Notes: generated by a model from the letters alone, not told the origin. 64,000 bases of DNA from Pedobacter sp. SYSU D00535 (GCF_017355855.1 NZ_JAFEWD010000003.1:519913-583912), one strand, 5' to 3'. Shown: positions 7,953 through 18,436, counted from the first letter of the stretch. A program made the numbers and translations.

Positions 7953-10814
7953 ATGAAAAAAAGCTTTATCAAAGCAAGTTTACTGGGAGCAATACTGGCA
8001 GCACACACCTTTGTGTCTGCACAAACAAAGCCGCAATGGCCGGAGATCACCAAAGAAAACAAACCCTGGTCGCGCTGGTGGTGGCAGGGAAGTGCGGTGA
8101 ATGAGAAGGACCTAAGCTGGATGCTGGACGAATACAAGAAGGCGGGCTTAGGGGGATTGGAGATTACCACTATTTACGGCGTGAAAGGCGCCGAAAATCA
8201 ATTTATAGATTTTGTCTCTCCAAAATGGATGGAGATGCTTAAACATACACTGAAAGAAGGAAACCGTCTTGGGCTGGGTATCGATATGGCGCAGGCATCG
8301 GGCTGGCCTTTTGGAGGGCCCTGGGTAAGTGATGAGGATGCCAGCAAATACGTTACCTACAAAACGTACACGCTTAAAGGCGGAGAGAAGTTAAAAGAGT
8401 CTGTTCAGTTTCAGCAGGCAGTTATAAACCGGGCTGTTGGAGAGCGCCTGGACATTACAAAGATAAAAGAGCCTTTTGCCACTACTCCCAACCTGCAATT
8501 GCATGCCTTCGATCAGGTCCGCTTCCCAAAGATGTTGCCTTTGCAGGCCCTAATGGCTTATTCCGATAAAGGGCAGGTGATAGAGCTGACAGGAAAGGTT
8601 GCCAAGAATGGGACGCTTAACTGGACCGCCCCGGCAGGGAACTGGAACCTGTACGCAGTTTTTCAGGGCTGGCATGGGAAAATGGTAGAACGTGCGGGTC
8701 CGGGCGGCGAAGGTTACGCCATTGATCACTTCTCAAAGGCGGCGAGCACGAATTTCCTTAAATATTTCGATCAGGCCTTTAAGGGACATGATATTTCGGG
8801 GCTCCGGGCTTTTTTTAATGATTCCTACGAAGTAGATGATGCCCAGGGGGAAGCCAACTGGACGCCACGTTTCTTTGAGGAGTTTCAGGCAAGGCGGGGT
8901 TATGACTTAAGGACGCAATTACCAGCGTTATTCGGAAAGGATGCGGAGGAGAAAAATAAAAGGGTCTTGACGGATTACCGCGAAACCGTTTCGGATTTGC
9001 TGCTGGAAAATTATACGCAAACCTGGCACGACTGGGCAAAGGCTCGTGGTGCTTTGATCAGGAATCAGGCGCACGGTTCTCCAGCCAACATCCTGGATCT
9101 ATATGCTGCCACCGATATTCCGGAAATAGAGGGGACAGACATCATGCGCATCAAATTTGCCTCCTCTGCGGCGAATGTAACAGGCAAACCGCTTACCGCA
9201 TCAGAATCAGCAACCTGGGAAAATGAGCATTTCCTTTCCAAACTAAGTGATGTTAAGAAAGCGATGGATCTGTTCCTGTTAGGCGGTGTAAACCACACCT
9301 TCTATCACGGAACCAACTATACCCCTCAAAATGAGCCTTTCCCCGGATGGCTGTTTTATGCGGCCGTACATTTTACTCCTCACAACCCTTTCTGGGATGA
9401 TTTCAAGAAACTGAACTCCTACGTTGCACGAGTCCAGTCGTTTATGCAAAGAGGTAAGCCGAACAACGACGTATTGCTTTATCTTCCAATCTACGATTCG
9501 TACTCGAAGGCCGGACGATCACTCCTGCAACATTACGACGGGATCGATCACGGATTTAAGGGATCGAGCCTGGAGGAAAGCGCACATGCTTTACAGAAAA
9601 AAGGCTATAGCTTCGACTTTATCTCTGACAGGCAGATCTATAACACTGCTCTGGAAAACAACCAGATCAAAACAGGCGGAGTGTTGTATAAGACGATTGT
9701 CGTTCCTCAAACACAGTTCATGCCGCTGTCAACGCTTCAAAAGCTGGCTGACCTGGCAAGGAGCGGCGCAACTGTCATCTTTTATAAAAATACGCCAACA
9801 ACGGTTCCCGGACTTGGCAATTTCTATGAGCAGCGCGTGTCCGACTTTAAGCACGTACTGGGGCAGATGCGTTTTTCAGCTACAGAAGCCGCGGGGATCC
9901 AAATGGCTGCTTTGGGAAAAGGAACTGTACTGGTGGTGGATGATTTGGATAAGGGACTCGCATTTGGCAAAGTGGAGCGTGAAAAAATGGTAGACCAGGG
10001 ATTGCAGGTGATCCGCAGGAAGCATGACAAGGGATCGTACTACTTTCTTGTAAACTCCAGTGATAAAGCCATTAAGGGCTGGGTGCCGGTACAATCGCCC
10101 GCTGCCTCTGTTGCAATTTTCAATCCCATGACCGGCAAAGCCGGTTATGCTGCTCTTCGTAAGGGGGATCAAAATGGCACGGAAGTCTACCTGGAACTTG
10201 CATCGGCTGAAGGGCTGATCCTGGAAACTTCTATGGATGTAATCCAGGGAGCTAAATATCCATACATGGAAGCAGCCGGAGCCGCACAGCCAGTTAAAGG
10301 CGATTGGAATATCGCTTTTGTCAAGGGAGGCCCGACTTTACCAAAAGCTGTGAAGACTGCTAGCCTTACCTCATGGACTGACTTTTCGGTGGAAGGCCTG
10401 AAGGATTTCTCAGGCACCGCGGCTTATTCTATCTCATTTAAGAAGCCAAAAGGGAAAGCGGAAAGTTGGCTGCTGGATCTGGGTGAAGTACAGGAGAGTG
10501 CCACGGTGACCCTGAACGGAACTAATATCGGCACTGTCATCGGGCCTGTTTATCGATTGGAAGTTCCTACAACACTCCTGAAAAAGAAGAACACTTTGGA
10601 AGTGAAAGTTTCTAATTCCATGGCAAATCATATCAGTTACCTGGATAAGAAGGGCGTTAACTGGAAGAAGTTCTACAATACAAACATGCCTGCAAGACTG
10701 GCGGTAAACCGCGGAGCTGACGGGCTATTTACTGCAGCTAAATGGGAACCGAGAAAATCGGGCTTAATAGGGCCTGTTACCCTTACTCCTTTAAAAACAA
10801 TAAATCCAGAATAG
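7953..10814 (+). CDS. GH106 alpha-L-rhamnosidase
   Basis: A 953-residue secreted enzyme; signal peptide ends near VSAQ (residue 24). The mature N-terminus WPEITKENKPWSRWWWQGSA, the following NEKDLSWMLDEYKKAGLGG and GIDMAQASGWPFGGPW are hallmarks of GH106, an inverting, calcium-dependent family acting on terminal alpha-L-rhamnose. A C-terminal beta-sandwich (from about residue 770) includes LDLGEVQESATVTLNG, a GH2-like sugar-binding jelly roll. It is 3 bases from the GH115 gene downstream and is paralogous to the GH106 at 38117-40897. The two copies probably handle different rhamnosyl linkages, for example backbone versus side-chain or rhamnosyl-glucuronic acid ends (inference). Confidence 0.92.
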   Translation: MKKSFIKASLLGAILAAHTFVSAQTKPQWPEITKENKPWSRWWWQGSAVNEKDLSWMLDEYKKAGLGGLEITTIYGVKGAENQFIDFVSPKWMEMLKHTLKEGNRLGLGIDMAQASGWPFGGPWVSDEDASKYVTYKTYTLKGGEKLKESVQFQQAVINRAVGERLDITKIKEPFATTPNLQLHAFDQVRFPKMLPLQALMAYSDKGQVIELTGKVAKNGTLNWTAPAGNWNLYAVFQGWHGKMVERAGPGGEGYAIDHFSKAASTNFLKYFDQAFKGHDISGLRAFFNDSYEVDDAQGEANWTPRFFEEFQARRGYDLRTQLPALFGKDAEEKNKRVLTDYRETVSDLLLENYTQTWHDWAKARGALIRNQAHGSPANILDLYAATDIPEIEGTDIMRIKFASSAANVTGKPLTASESATWENEHFLSKLSDVKKAMDLFLLGGVNHTFYHGTNYTPQNEPFPGWLFYAAVHFTPHNPFWDDFKKLNSYVARVQSFMQRGKPNNDVLLYLPIYDSYSKAGRSLLQHYDGIDHGFKGSSLEESAHALQKKGYSFDFISDRQIYNTALENNQIKTGGVLYKTIVVPQTQFMPLSTLQKLADLARSGATVIFYKNTPTTVPGLGNFYEQRVSDFKHVLGQMRFSATEAAGIQMAALGKGTVLVVDDLDKGLAFGKVEREKMVDQGLQVIRRKHDKGSYYFLVNSSDKAIKGWVPVQSPAASVAIFNPMTGKAGYAALRKGDQNGTEVYLELASAEGLILETSMDVIQGAKYPYMEAAGAAQPVKGDWNIAFVKGGPTLPKAVKTASLTSWTDFSVEGLKDFSGTAAYSISFKKPKGKAESWLLDLGEVQESATVTLNGTNIGTVIGPVYRLEVPTTLLKKKNTLEVKVSNSMANHISYLDKKGVNWKKFYNTNMPARLAVNRGADGLFTAAKWEPRKSGLIGPVTLTPLKTINPE

Positions 10815-10817
10815 AAA

Positions 10818-13760
10818 TTGATGAGATTGCGTGTGAATCTGTTGTTGACTATCGGTTGTGCGTTTGTTCTGGGTATTGCTGCAGTTCAGCCGGTGCTCGC
10901 ACAATCGATCCAGGTCTCCGAGGTACGATCAGCAAACGCTTTTCCGCTTGTTGAAAATAGTAAGGGAACAGCAATTACCTACGACCCCGCTGATGCCACC
11001 GTTGTTCGCATTGCTGCAGAGGCACTGGCAGCAGATATTCAACAAGTGACTGGGGTAAAGCCGCTTGTAGGGACGCAGACACCGGGAGGGCTGACGATTT
11101 TGGTAGGGACACTGGGTCGGTCAAAAGTTGTTGATGATTTGGCGGCAAAAGGAAAGATTGAAGCTGCTAAAATTCTCGCGGCCGAAACTTTTCTCATCCA
11201 GAAAGTGGACTTTCCTGAGCCAGGAAATTCAAGCGCATTGGTCATTGCCGGTCGTGATCCACGTGGAACAGCTTTTGGTGTTTTTGAGTTATCTAAACTT
11301 ATTGGTGTTCACCCCTTTAGCTGGTGGGCTGACATTCACCCGAACCCTCGTAAATCGCTTTATATTTCCGGCTCTCATGTGGCGAAAGCGCCCTCTGTAA
11401 AATACCGTGGCATCTTCCTGAACGATGAAGATTGGGGACTACAACCTTGGGCAGCAAAAACCTTTGAACCGGAAACGGGAGATATCGGTCCCAAGACCTA
11501 TGGCAAGATATTCGAACTCTTATTACGCTTAAAGGCCAATTTGATCTGGCCCGCCATGCACCCCAGCACGAAGGCCTTTTTTCATTATCCCGGCAACCAA
11601 AAGGTAGCCGAAGATTATGCCATCATTATCGGTACTTCGCATGCAGAGCCAATGCTGCGCAACAACGTGGACGAGTGGGATAAACAGAAGATGGGCGCGT
11701 TTAATTATCTCACCAACAAATCCACAATCACAAAATATTGGGAGGACCGGATAAAGCAAAGTGCTAACGTCAACGCCATGTACACGCTGGGCATGAGAGG
11801 TGTACACGATAGCGGCATGGAAGGTGTTAAAAGCGCTAAAGAGGCGCTGCCCTTGCTTGAGCAGATTATCGGCGAACAGCGCAGCATGCTGAGCAAAAAT
11901 CTAAAGAAGCCGGTAACAGAAATTCCTCAGGCATTTACAGCTTACAAAGAAGTGCTCGAGATTTACGATCTCGGTTTGAAGCTTCCTGAAGACGTGACCC
12001 TTGTCTGGCCTGATGATAATTATGGCTATATCCACCGTCTCAACAATAAAGCAGAGATGCAACGATCTGGCGGCTCGGGCGTGTATTACCACGCTTCTTA
12101 CTGGGGCCGGCCGCATGACTATCTCTGGCTGAGTTCTACGCATCCGGCACTGATCAGAGAGGAGATGATGAAGGCCTACGTTAACAAGTCGGATAAATTG
12201 TGGGTGTTGAATGTAGGGGATATCAAACCCCTGGAGTACAATATTCATATGTTTATGGACATGGCCTGGAACGCCGAACCCTTTATGGATCCGGCGTATG
12301 CTAAAACGCATCTTGCAGACTGGAACAAAGAAGTGTTTGGAGCCCGGTTTGCTACCAGGATTACGGACATTATGTGGAAGTATTACGACCTGGCTTTTGA
12401 AAGACGTCCGGAATTTATGGGCTGGAGCCAGACCGAACCTACGACACAAACCAGCTATTCAGAGTATAATCATTTCTATTTTGGGGATGAAGGGCAGCGT
12501 CGGATAGATGCCTATACGAAACTAGAGAAAGAGGTGAAGCAGTTGCAAATTGCAGTTGCGCCCGAAGATGCGGATGCGTTCTATCAATTGGTTTACTACC
12601 CGGTAGTGGGCGCTTCTCTGATGAATAGAAAGTTTCTTTACCGGGACAAAAGCAATCTCTACGCGAGACAAAACAGGTTGAGTGCCGAAGATTACGCAAG
12701 GATGAGTAAAGAAGCGTATGAGAGCATCAAAAAAGAAACATACTTCTACAACAATCAGCTGGCAGACGGGAAATGGAAGCATATGATGTCGATGGAACCC
12801 CGGGCGCTTCCGGTGTATAAAGAACCGGTGTTGCCCGAAATTACCATCGACCGTTCGCAGCTGTGGGGACTGTTGCCAGAGGGACTAGAATTGGCACCTA
12901 CTTCAGGTAAAATGTCTTTGCCGATGTTCAATCGCTACACGCAAAAGAAATACTTTGTGGATATTTTCCTGAGTGATGACAAGCCCTTGAAATGGAAAGC
13001 ACAGCCGTCCCAAAAGTGGATCAAACTTTCTGAGAGCGAGGGTACTTTGAACGGAGCTAATAAAGAAAATCGGATATGGGTAAGTGTTGATTGGGAGAAG
13101 GCCCCGGCCCGGCAGCAGCTGAGCGGACATGTGATGTTTTCTGCTGCAGGAAAAAAGATGCACCTGGAAGTAAAGGCGCTCGCCCCTTCAGCTCCGGACT
13201 TAGCTACTTTTAATGGTCACCTGGAGGATAACGGCCGGGTTTCGATCGCTGCGGCTAGTTTTAGCCGGAAAAAAGGCGTCGAAAACAAGGAGTGGAAACT
13301 GGTGGATGGATTGGGGCACATGGGCACTGCTTTAATGGCAAGTCCGCTCGAAGAGATTTCGGTTCCAGAAACCGGGGACTACGAGCAGGTGAAAGCGAGT
13401 TTACCGGTCGTAGAATACGATTTTTATACCTTCACCGACACTGTCGCTGAACTTAAAGTCTTCAGTCTTCCTACGCATCCTCTTAACGACAGATACCAGA
13501 TGAGTTATCTTGTTTCTGTGGATGATCGCCCGGCGACTCTTCTAAACTTTAAAACCCTAGGACGCAGTCAGGAGTGGAAGCAAAACGTGTTGCGGAATGC
13601 CGCTATCCGCACAATTAAACTCGGACAGCTGGCAAAAGGTAAACACACCTTGAAAATTTACATGGTAGATCCGGGAGTGATTTTAGACAGGATGGAGATC
13701 AATCTAGGCAATCCCTATCAACCCTACAGTGCGGTAGCAGAAACAAAACACAGAAAGTAG
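10818..13760 (+). CDS. GH115 alpha-glucuronidase
   Basis: A 980-residue secreted enzyme with signal peptide ending near VLAQ. Family-typical segments are RGIFLNDEDWGLQPWA, LKANLIWPAMHPSTKAF, GTSHAEPMLRNN, VWPDDNYGYI and YYHASYWGRPHDYLWLSS. GH115 removes glucuronic acid or 4-O-methyl-glucuronic acid from polymers such as glucuronoxylan or arabinogalactan. In a pectin locus the target is more likely a glucuronic acid on rhamnogalacturonan or arabinogalactan side chains (inference). It starts 3 bases after the GH106 stop, and its own stop is directly followed by the next ATG with no spacer, so the three genes are surely co-transcribed. Confidence 0.92.
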   Translation: MMRLRVNLLLTIGCAFVLGIAAVQPVLAQSIQVSEVRSANAFPLVENSKGTAITYDPADATVVRIAAEALAADIQQVTGVKPLVGTQTPGGLTILVGTLGRSKVVDDLAAKGKIEAAKILAAETFLIQKVDFPEPGNSSALVIAGRDPRGTAFGVFELSKLIGVHPFSWWADIHPNPRKSLYISGSHVAKAPSVKYRGIFLNDEDWGLQPWAAKTFEPETGDIGPKTYGKIFELLLRLKANLIWPAMHPSTKAFFHYPGNQKVAEDYAIIIGTSHAEPMLRNNVDEWDKQKMGAFNYLTNKSTITKYWEDRIKQSANVNAMYTLGMRGVHDSGMEGVKSAKEALPLLEQIIGEQRSMLSKNLKKPVTEIPQAFTAYKEVLEIYDLGLKLPEDVTLVWPDDNYGYIHRLNNKAEMQRSGGSGVYYHASYWGRPHDYLWLSSTHPALIREEMMKAYVNKSDKLWVLNVGDIKPLEYNIHMFMDMAWNAEPFMDPAYAKTHLADWNKEVFGARFATRITDIMWKYYDLAFERRPEFMGWSQTEPTTQTSYSEYNHFYFGDEGQRRIDAYTKLEKEVKQLQIAVAPEDADAFYQLVYYPVVGASLMNRKFLYRDKSNLYARQNRLSAEDYARMSKEAYESIKKETYFYNNQLADGKWKHMMSMEPRALPVYKEPVLPEITIDRSQLWGLLPEGLELAPTSGKMSLPMFNRYTQKKYFVDIFLSDDKPLKWKAQPSQKWIKLSESEGTLNGANKENRIWVSVDWEKAPARQQLSGHVMFSAAGKKMHLEVKALAPSAPDLATFNGHLEDNGRVSIAAASFSRKKGVENKEWKLVDGLGHMGTALMASPLEEISVPETGDYEQVKASLPVVEYDFYTFTDTVAELKVFSLPTHPLNDRYQMSYLVSVDDRPATLLNFKTLGRSQEWKQNVLRNAAIRTIKLGQLAKGKHTLKIYMVDPGVILDRMEINLGNPYQPYSAVAETKHRK

Positions 13761-14792
13761 ATGAAAAGACGGATAGAGGTACTTTTGGTTTTAGCGTTGC
13801 TGCTGGGGGCAGCCGGCGGCACATCAGCTCAGCAAAAAAAGGGGAAGCTGGCAGATAAACCCTTATTTCGTGATCCCATTTTTGATGGAGCTGCTGATCC
13901 TGTGGTTATCTGGAGCAAGAAGGAAAAAAAGTGGTTCATGTTTTACACTAACCGGCGGGCAAAGGCTGAAGGGCTGGACGGGGTGACCTGGGTGCATGGA
14001 ACCCGGATCGGCATTGCTGAGTCCACAGACGGGGGAGCCACCTGGAAATATCGGGACACCGCCAATATCAATTACCGCCCGACACCTGATTATACACATT
14101 GGGCACCCGACGTTTTTGAGCATAATGGCTTGTACCACATGTACCTTACCTATGTTCCCGGAGTCTTTACCACTTGGAACCACCCACGAAATATTCTCCA
14201 TCTGACCAGTAAGGATTTGTTAAACTGGGAGTATAAGTCGACGCTGAAGCTGATCAATGATAAAGTGATCGATGCTACTGTGTTTCAATTGTCTGACGGT
14301 ATCTGGCGAATGTGGTATAACAACGAACGCGACGGGAAATCCATTTACTACGCCGACAGTAAGGACCTGGAAAACTGGGAACTGAAAGGGAAGGCCGTAG
14401 GAGACAGAGGCGGCGAGGGACCGAAAGTCTTCAGATGGAAAGGGAAGTTCTGGATGCTGGTGGACAACTGGGCGGGCATGGGCTTGTATCATTCGGAAGA
14501 TTTTACCAACTGGACGAAGCAGCCTAACCGGATTCTGGAGCAGCCAGGCAAAGGTCCCGAGGATCAGGCGATAGGTGGGCATGCCGATGTAGTGGTAAGC
14601 GACGATAGGGCGTTTGTCTTTTACTTCACGCATCCGGGAAGGGTGAAGAAACCCTTTGCAGACTCTGAGGAGACTCGCAGAAGTTTGATCCAGGTGGTGG
14701 AGTTAGAATTGCAAGACGGAAACGTAATAGCGGACAGAGATAAGCCGGTATATATTAAGCTAGGGAAGAAGGCGATTAATAGAAGAAAGTGA
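13761..14792 (+). CDS. GH43-like five-bladed beta-propeller glycosidase
   Basis: A 343-residue protein with signal peptide ending near TSAQ. The propeller signs are FDGAADPVVIW (putative base Asp), THWAPDVFEHNGLYHMYLTYV (putative pKa-tuning Asp), and EGPKVFRWKGKFWMLVD (putative acid Glu), matching the D-D-E plan of clan GH-F and relatives. Several closely related propeller families share this plan, so the exact family and sugar cannot be fixed by eye; alpha-L-arabinofuranosidase or beta-xylosidase/galactosidase activity on pectin side chains is possible. Its ATG begins on the base right after the GH115 stop, which implies translational coupling. Confidence 0.75.
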   Translation: MKRRIEVLLVLALLLGAAGGTSAQQKKGKLADKPLFRDPIFDGAADPVVIWSKKEKKWFMFYTNRRAKAEGLDGVTWVHGTRIGIAESTDGGATWKYRDTANINYRPTPDYTHWAPDVFEHNGLYHMYLTYVPGVFTTWNHPRNILHLTSKDLLNWEYKSTLKLINDKVIDATVFQLSDGIWRMWYNNERDGKSIYYADSKDLENWELKGKAVGDRGGEGPKVFRWKGKFWMLVDNWAGMGLYHSEDFTNWTKQPNRILEQPGKGPEDQAIGGHADVVVSDDRAFVFYFTHPGRVKKPFADSEETRRSLIQVVELELQDGNVIADRDKPVYIKLGKKAINRRK

Positions 14793-14804
14793 AGCAACTG
14801 GCCC

Positions 14805-14914
14805 TGCGATCGGATGACTATAACAAAGCGCTCCATCGCCATCCGACCGCTAAAAAGATAGCACAACAAGTCGTCGGATGAAACTGCTAACGCAGCCTGA
14901 TTCGTCCGATCGCA
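14805..14914. repeat. Long-armed inverted repeat (REP-like) between the GH43-like and GH2 genes
   Basis: TGCGATCGGATGA (14805-14817) pairs with TCGTCCGATCGCA (14902-14914), 12 of 13 matching. Further CATCCGACC and GTCGTCGGATGA words lie inside. The same core (GATCGGACGAC, GTCATCCGACC) recurs immediately after pdxA at 51335-51367, so this is a dispersed palindromic repeat family of the genome. It may also attenuate transcription within block 1. Confidence 0.6.
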
Positions 14915-14947
14915 TTAAATAAATACAAGGTAGATAAACTATAAATT

Positions 14948-17815
14948 ATGAATTTGAAAAAGGGAGTTCTTACGCTGGGAATGTCGATAGCGACACTTAC
15001 CGGTGTCTTTGCTCAAAGCACTACGACGAAGGAGGTTCAATACCTTTCCGGAAAAGATGCCAACAATACTGTTACCTGGGATTTTTGGGCAACAGGAGGA
15101 AGAAATAGCGGATTCTGGAGTAATATCGAGGTTCCCTCACACTGGGAACAGCAGGGCTTTGGTGGCTATAACTACGGACGCGATTATGTAACCTACGGTA
15201 AAAACTTCCGCTTTGAAGATGAGAAGGGTTTGTACAAGAAAGCCTTTACCGTACCCGATGCTTGGAGAGGAAAGGACATCTACATTGTTTTCGAGGGCTC
15301 GATGACAGATACCGAAGTGAAGATCAACGGTAAGTCGGCGGGACCGATCCATCAAGGGTCTTTTTATCGTTTCAAGTATAACATCAGCGACAAGATAAAA
15401 TTTGGGCAGTTCAACTTACTGGAAGCCACCGTCAGCAAGATGTCGGCAGACGCCTCCGTGAATAATGCGGAGCGTCTGGCTGATTACTGGATCTTCGGCG
15501 GGATCTTCCGCCCTGTATATCTGGAAGCGCTTCCAAAAGAACATATTGATTGGACGGCTATCGATGCAAAGGCAAACGGCTCCTTTAACATGAACGTCTA
15601 TCTCAAAAATGCGCAGGCAGGAAGAGATGTGGTAGCAGAAATTGTGGATGCCAGGGGAACAGTGGTTGGAACGGCTACCGCTAAAACAGCAGGCGCAGAT
15701 TCGCTGGTAAATCTAAAGACGAACATTAAAAAGCCAGCGCTTTGGACGGCTGAAACTCCAAATCTGTACACTGTTCGCGTGTCCATTCGCAACAACGGAA
15801 ATACGGTGTATCAAACTTCAGATAAGTTCGGGTTCAGAACCATCGAGGTGAGGAAGCAGGATGGCATCTATGTGAACGGTACCAAAGTAAAGATGAAAGG
15901 GGTGAACCGCCACGTTTGGTGGCCGGAGACAGGTCGGGCAACCAATCCCAAAGCCGATCTGATGGATGCCAAACTTATCAAGGAGATGAATATGAACGCT
16001 GTTCGTTGCTCGCACTATCCTCCGGATAAGTACTTCCTTCAGCTTTGCGACTCGCTGGGTATTTATGTACTGGATGAATTGGCCGGCTGGCAGAAAGCCT
16101 ATAGCACCAAGGCAGGGACACCGCTGGTGCGGGAAATGGTTATTCGTGATGTCAACCATCCTTCTATTATTCTTTGGAGTAACGGGAATGAAGGTGGACA
16201 TAACAAGGAGCTGGTAGACGATTACGCTAAATACGATCTCTCCAACCGTACAGTAATCCATGCTCATCACCGTCCGGGAAATGCCATCAACGGGATCGAT
16301 GGTAATCACTACGAGGATTACTACAGTACACAAAAGATTCTGGCAGATACAAACATCTATATGCCAACGGAATTCCTGCACGCGCAGGATGACGGCGGTG
16401 CTGCCTCTGGCCTTGCTGATTTCTGGGAGCTGCATTGGAACTCGAAAAAAGGGGCCGGTGGTTTTATATGGGATTTAGCAGACGAGGGCCTTGTAAGAAC
16501 AGATCAGAACAATATTATCGATGTGAATGGAGTAAACGCTCCTGACGGCATCGTGGGTCCACACCGCGAAAAAGAAGGCAGCTATTATGCGATCCGCGAA
16601 ATCTACTCGCCGGTAAGAATTACGATGAAAAAGCTTCCGGCTAACTTCAAGGGAGAAATTCCGGTAGAAAACCGCTATCACTTTACCAATTTGAATCAGC
16701 TTACTTATAAATACGAACTGATTAACTTCAACAAGAAGGAGTCGTACGCGGGTGGCTATACTTCTGCGGTCAAAGGAAATATTAAAGCTCCTAATGTAGC
16801 TCCTGTGGCCAAAGGTAACCTGAAAATTAATTTACCTGACGACTGGAAAAACTACGATGCCTTAACGTTAACCGCTGTAGATCCCCATGGCAATGAGGTG
16901 TATACCTGGAGCTGGAAGGTGAAAGACAATGCTGCGTTGATAGCACCGTTAATGGCTTCTAAAGAGACTGAGGCGGTGACGGTTACAGAGGCCGACACCT
17001 TAGTGACAATGAAAGCGAACGGAATTGCAGTGACGTTTAACAAGCGTAATGGTATGCTCAGCAGTCTTGCCAACGATGCAAGTATGGCACTTTCCTTTGG
17101 AAATGGACCGGTTCTGGTTAGCGGCAACGCCACTTTCAACGGACTGAAGCATTTCAAAGAGGGCAACAGCCACGTAGTGGAGGCCTCTTACACAGGAGAT
17201 ATGAAAGCTGTTCGCTGGAAAATGAACCCCAGTGGCTGGCTGGAGATGACTTACGAGTATACTCTTAACGGAGATTATCAATTTACTGGGATTAGCTTTA
17301 ACTACCCTGAAAACTTTGTTCTGGGTGCAAAATGGTTAGGCAAAGGACCAAGCCGTGTTTGGAAGAACCGCCTGCAGGGAACGAGCTATAATGTATGGCA
17401 AAACAGGAATAACAATACACACACGGGAAATGCTCCGTGGATCTACCCAGAGTTTAAAGGTTACTTCGCAGACATTACTTGGATCGAGATGAACACGGTT
17501 CAGGGAAAGTTTACGGTGGCCACGCCGGATGAAGATATGTTTGTTCGCCTGTTTGATTTTTATGGATTGAGCGGTGCCAAACCTCATCCGGATCTTCCCG
17601 TTGGTAATATTTCGTTCCTTGACAGAATTCCACCAATCGGAACGAAGCTGGCCTTGAATATTAGTCCGAATTCACGCGTGCTTGGACCGCAAAGCGAGCT
17701 AAACCACGTGAACGGTGCAACAAAACGCACGCTTTACTTCTACTTCGGTATTCCGAAGCCGGAAGCAGAGAATCGCCAGTTCACGATGCCTAAAGAGAAT
17801 ATCCTGACGGATTAA
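14948..17815 (+). CDS. GH2 family beta-glycosidase (beta-galactosidase-like)
   Basis: A 955-residue secreted GH2 protein; signal peptide ends near VFAQ. Domain order: sugar-binding jelly roll (EVPSHWEQQGFGGYNYG; ADYWIFGGIFRPVYLE), Ig-like domain, TIM barrel from about residue 310 (KMKGVNRHVWWPETGR; AVRCSHYPPDKYFLQLCD), with the acid/base in ILWSNGNEGG and the nucleophile Glu probably in MPTEFLHAQDDGG. Additional beta domains complete the C-terminus. GH2 includes beta-galactosidases, beta-glucuronidases and others. NGNEGG instead of GNE in the usual context and the unusual nucleophile surroundings suggest a Bacteroidota subgroup, so galactan or a uronic-acid side chain are both possible. It is the last gene of block 1. 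Confidence 0.88.
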   Translation: MNLKKGVLTLGMSIATLTGVFAQSTTTKEVQYLSGKDANNTVTWDFWATGGRNSGFWSNIEVPSHWEQQGFGGYNYGRDYVTYGKNFRFEDEKGLYKKAFTVPDAWRGKDIYIVFEGSMTDTEVKINGKSAGPIHQGSFYRFKYNISDKIKFGQFNLLEATVSKMSADASVNNAERLADYWIFGGIFRPVYLEALPKEHIDWTAIDAKANGSFNMNVYLKNAQAGRDVVAEIVDARGTVVGTATAKTAGADSLVNLKTNIKKPALWTAETPNLYTVRVSIRNNGNTVYQTSDKFGFRTIEVRKQDGIYVNGTKVKMKGVNRHVWWPETGRATNPKADLMDAKLIKEMNMNAVRCSHYPPDKYFLQLCDSLGIYVLDELAGWQKAYSTKAGTPLVREMVIRDVNHPSIILWSNGNEGGHNKELVDDYAKYDLSNRTVIHAHHRPGNAINGIDGNHYEDYYSTQKILADTNIYMPTEFLHAQDDGGAASGLADFWELHWNSKKGAGGFIWDLADEGLVRTDQNNIIDVNGVNAPDGIVGPHREKEGSYYAIREIYSPVRITMKKLPANFKGEIPVENRYHFTNLNQLTYKYELINFNKKESYAGGYTSAVKGNIKAPNVAPVAKGNLKINLPDDWKNYDALTLTAVDPHGNEVYTWSWKVKDNAALIAPLMASKETEAVTVTEADTLVTMKANGIAVTFNKRNGMLSSLANDASMALSFGNGPVLVSGNATFNGLKHFKEGNSHVVEASYTGDMKAVRWKMNPSGWLEMTYEYTLNGDYQFTGISFNYPENFVLGAKWLGKGPSRVWKNRLQGTSYNVWQNRNNNTHTGNAPWIYPEFKGYFADITWIEMNTVQGKFTVATPDEDMFVRLFDFYGLSGAKPHPDLPVGNISFLDRIPPIGTKLALNISPNSRVLGPQSELNHVNGATKRTLYFYFGIPKPEAENRQFTMPKENILTD

Positions 17816-17836
17816 AAGAACTTAAGCAAAAAGGAA

Positions 17837-17864
17837 GGGAGCCCGAGAAATGGGCTCCTTTTTT
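17837..17864 (+). terminator. Rho-independent terminator of block 1
   Basis: GGGAGCCC (17837-17844) and GGGCTCC (17852-17858) form a GC-rich stem with a short loop, followed by six T residues. It lies 21 bases after the GH2 stop and closes the first run of pectin genes. Confidence 0.88.
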
Positions 17865-17879
17865 GTTAACGGCGTTTCT

Positions 17880-18425
17880 GAGATGAAAATGGCTTGCTTC
17901 ATTCAGCATGACGCTTTGAAGTTGCGGTTGTCGTTTTGAGGCTCTGTCGTTCGGTATTCTATAAACGTTGCTGGTCTTCATTTGCCTTTTCTTTCTTCGT
18001 CATCCTGAACTGGTTTCAGGATCTCTTGAGTTATTGTTTTCTTGCAAGCCAACAGATGCTGAAATAAATTCAACATGACGATTGAAGTTGCGGTTGTGGT
18101 TTTTGTGGCTCTTTCGTTCAGCGTTCTATATACGCTTATCTTCGCCTGCCTTTTCTTCCTTCGTCATCCTGAAATTTACCCTGCACTTGTTTTAGGGCGA
18201 GTTTCAGGATCTCTTGAACTATTTTTTCTTGCAACCTCAAGAGATGCTGAAATAAATTCAGCATGACGTTTTGAAGTAGCGGTTGTGGTCCTTCAATCGC
18301 TTTCATCCTATAAATAGAAGCTCAATTGCTTATCTTTTCCTACTGCTTCTTTCTTCGTCATCCTGGAATTTACCCTGAACTTGTTTCAGGGCGAGTTTCA
18401 GGATCTCTTGAACGTCTTTCTCTTA
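17880..18425. repeat. Palindromic repeat array, first half
   Basis: Repeated units built from CGTCATCCTGAA...TTTCAGGATCTCTTGA followed by a CAAGAGATGCTGAAATAAA...TTCAGCATGACG arm, each arm itself palindromic. Units or half-units are visible at about 18000-18078, 18155-18267 and 18355-18420. Linkers between units are also alike (GAAGTTGCGGTTGT..., GTTCTATAAACG..., CTTCATTTGCC). The stretch has no convincing gene. The last half-unit stops directly before the GIY-YIG gene. Such TCATCCTGAA/GCTGAAATAAATTCAGCATGACG repeats are common intergenic elements in Sphingobacteriaceae; their means of spread is not settled to my knowledge. Confidence 0.8.
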
Positions 18426-18436
18426 GCCATACCAGA

